Source of the DNA: Bacteroidales bacterium
GTDB lineage: Bacteria > Bacteroidota > Bacteroidia > Bacteroidales > UBA7960
Reading direction: 5' to 3'
Assembly: GCA_007128045.1 (NCBI GenBank)
Contig: SKYG01000103.1
Coordinates: forward strand, 1 to 6,489
DNA: 6,489 nucleotides
Shown: positions 6,168 through 6,489 of the stretch, in pieces
Layout: every line of letters begins with the position of its first letter
Numbering within the stretch: position 1 is the stretch's first letter
The notes under the pieces: generated by a model
Databases searched by the model: none
Told to the model about the DNA's origin: nothing
The model's input: only the letters and a program-made list of their open reading frames with translations
Translations under genes and position numbers: made by a program

Positions 6168-6238
6168 TTGGTGTAGGAGATAAACTAGGGATTAAACTAG
6201 GGATTAAACTAGGAGATAAACTAGGGATTAAAATCTAA
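6164..6238 (+). CDS. possible 24-residue tetrapeptide-repeat micro-ORF overlapping the AlbA_2 stop
   Basis: The ATG at 6164-6166 overlaps the TGA of the AlbA_2 gene (ATGA, 4-nt overlap), the arrangement typical of translational coupling. The frame reads MIGV, then GDKL, GIKL, GIKL, GDKL, GIKI, and stops at TAA (6236-6238). The other two frames meet TAG or other stops repeatedly, so the repeat is open only here. It may be a real small peptide or a leftover of the repeat linker found in many AlbA_2/GHKL proteins (tetrapeptides of the GDKL/GEKL type). No known product is recognised. Confidence 0.25.
   Translation: MIGVGDKLGIKLGIKLGDKLGIKI
6176..6235. repeat. five-copy 12-bp tandem repeat
   Basis: Consecutive units are GGAGATAAACTA, GGGATTAAACTA, GGGATTAAACTA, GGAGATAAACTA and GGGATTAAAATC. 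The unit length is four codons, so gain or loss of copies would preserve the frame of the overlapping micro-ORF. It starts 8 nt after the AlbA_2 stop. There are no spacers, so it is not a CRISPR array. Copy number could vary between strains by replication slippage. Confidence 0.9.
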
Positions 6239-6489
6239 GGGTAATATTTTGACGGAAAAAGATTGTTCACCAGATAGCGCATTATTCTATAAAATAGCTA
6301 TAATTCTGCCTATTATTATTTGCAATCTGGCCTATAGAAAAAAAATTAGAGTTACGAACTCTATGTGCGTGGAAAATGAAATTGGAGAAATTATTAGCAT
6401 GATCACAAAAAGATATCCTTTGTTTTATTACTTTTATTCTTTCATTAAGTAGTAATCACTATCTTACGATGATGAAGCGAAGATTCACA

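Noticed and set aside
6176..6235. 12-bp repeats as a CRISPR array
   Set aside because: The units are directly adjacent with no spacers and are far shorter than CRISPR repeats.
6249..6452. A 67-residue plus-strand frame with a TTG start
   Set aside because: No ATG near the start, AT-rich low-complexity sequence (many I, F, Y and K), no recognisable motif and no ribosome-binding signal. It is in the same frame as the AlbA_2 gene but separated by several stops, so it is not a tail of that gene.
6461..6489. End of a minus-strand gene entering from the right (frame ending VNLRFIIVR then TAG)
   Set aside because: Only nine residues are visible. The ending would fit some secreted-protein C-termini, but that is far too little to call a gene.

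Overview
The window most likely comes from a member of the Bacteroidota. The evidence is a canonical Bacteroidota promoter (TTTG, 20-nt spacer, TAAATTTG) in front of the leftmost gene, AT-rich start regions without Shine-Dalgarno motifs, a MeaB with the N-terminal style of Bacteroidales proteins, and a xylanase lipoprotein paired with a GPH-type sugar symporter. The genus cannot be told from the sequence.

Layout: (1) Positions 1-983, minus strand: meaB/argK, the GTPase chaperone of methylmalonyl-CoA mutase, with its C-terminus cut off by the window edge. (2) 984-1245: divergent promoter region. (3) 1246-2742, plus strand: a 12-TM GPH-family glycoside/pentoside symporter. (4) 2743-3039: a spacer with a 7-bp tandem repeat and two small hairpins. 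(5) 3040-4185, plus strand: a GH10 endo-beta-1,4-xylanase lipoprotein with both catalytic glutamates present. (6) 4186-4802: a 617-nt gene-free spacer that is unusually rich in structure. It holds an 8-bp tandem repeat, a perfect 17-bp inverted repeat, an 81-nt nested hairpin with a 20-bp perfect outer stem, and a palindrome with one extra base. (7) 4803-6167, plus strand: a Schlafen/AlbA_2-type protein with a GHKL ATPase-like domain and a winged-helix tail. (8) 6164-6238: five 12-bp tandem repeats starting right at the end of gene 7. They are open as a 24-codon tetrapeptide-repeat ORF whose ATG overlaps the TGA of gene 7. (9) 6239-6489: AT-rich sequence with no convincing gene.

How the genes relate: the transporter and xylanase form a small xylan/xylo-oligosaccharide use module. 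The xylanase would act in the periplasm or at the outer membrane, and the symporter would import the short products. No SusC/SusD pair is visible. MeaB belongs to propionate/succinate (methylmalonyl-CoA) metabolism and is unrelated and divergently transcribed. The AlbA_2 gene is visibly more AT-rich than the xylanase gene and sits among inverted and tandem repeats, which suggests it is an accessory, possibly acquired gene. The main unexplained signals are the structured spacer 4186-4802 and the repeat ORF at 6164-6238. Neither proves a new system on sequence alone.
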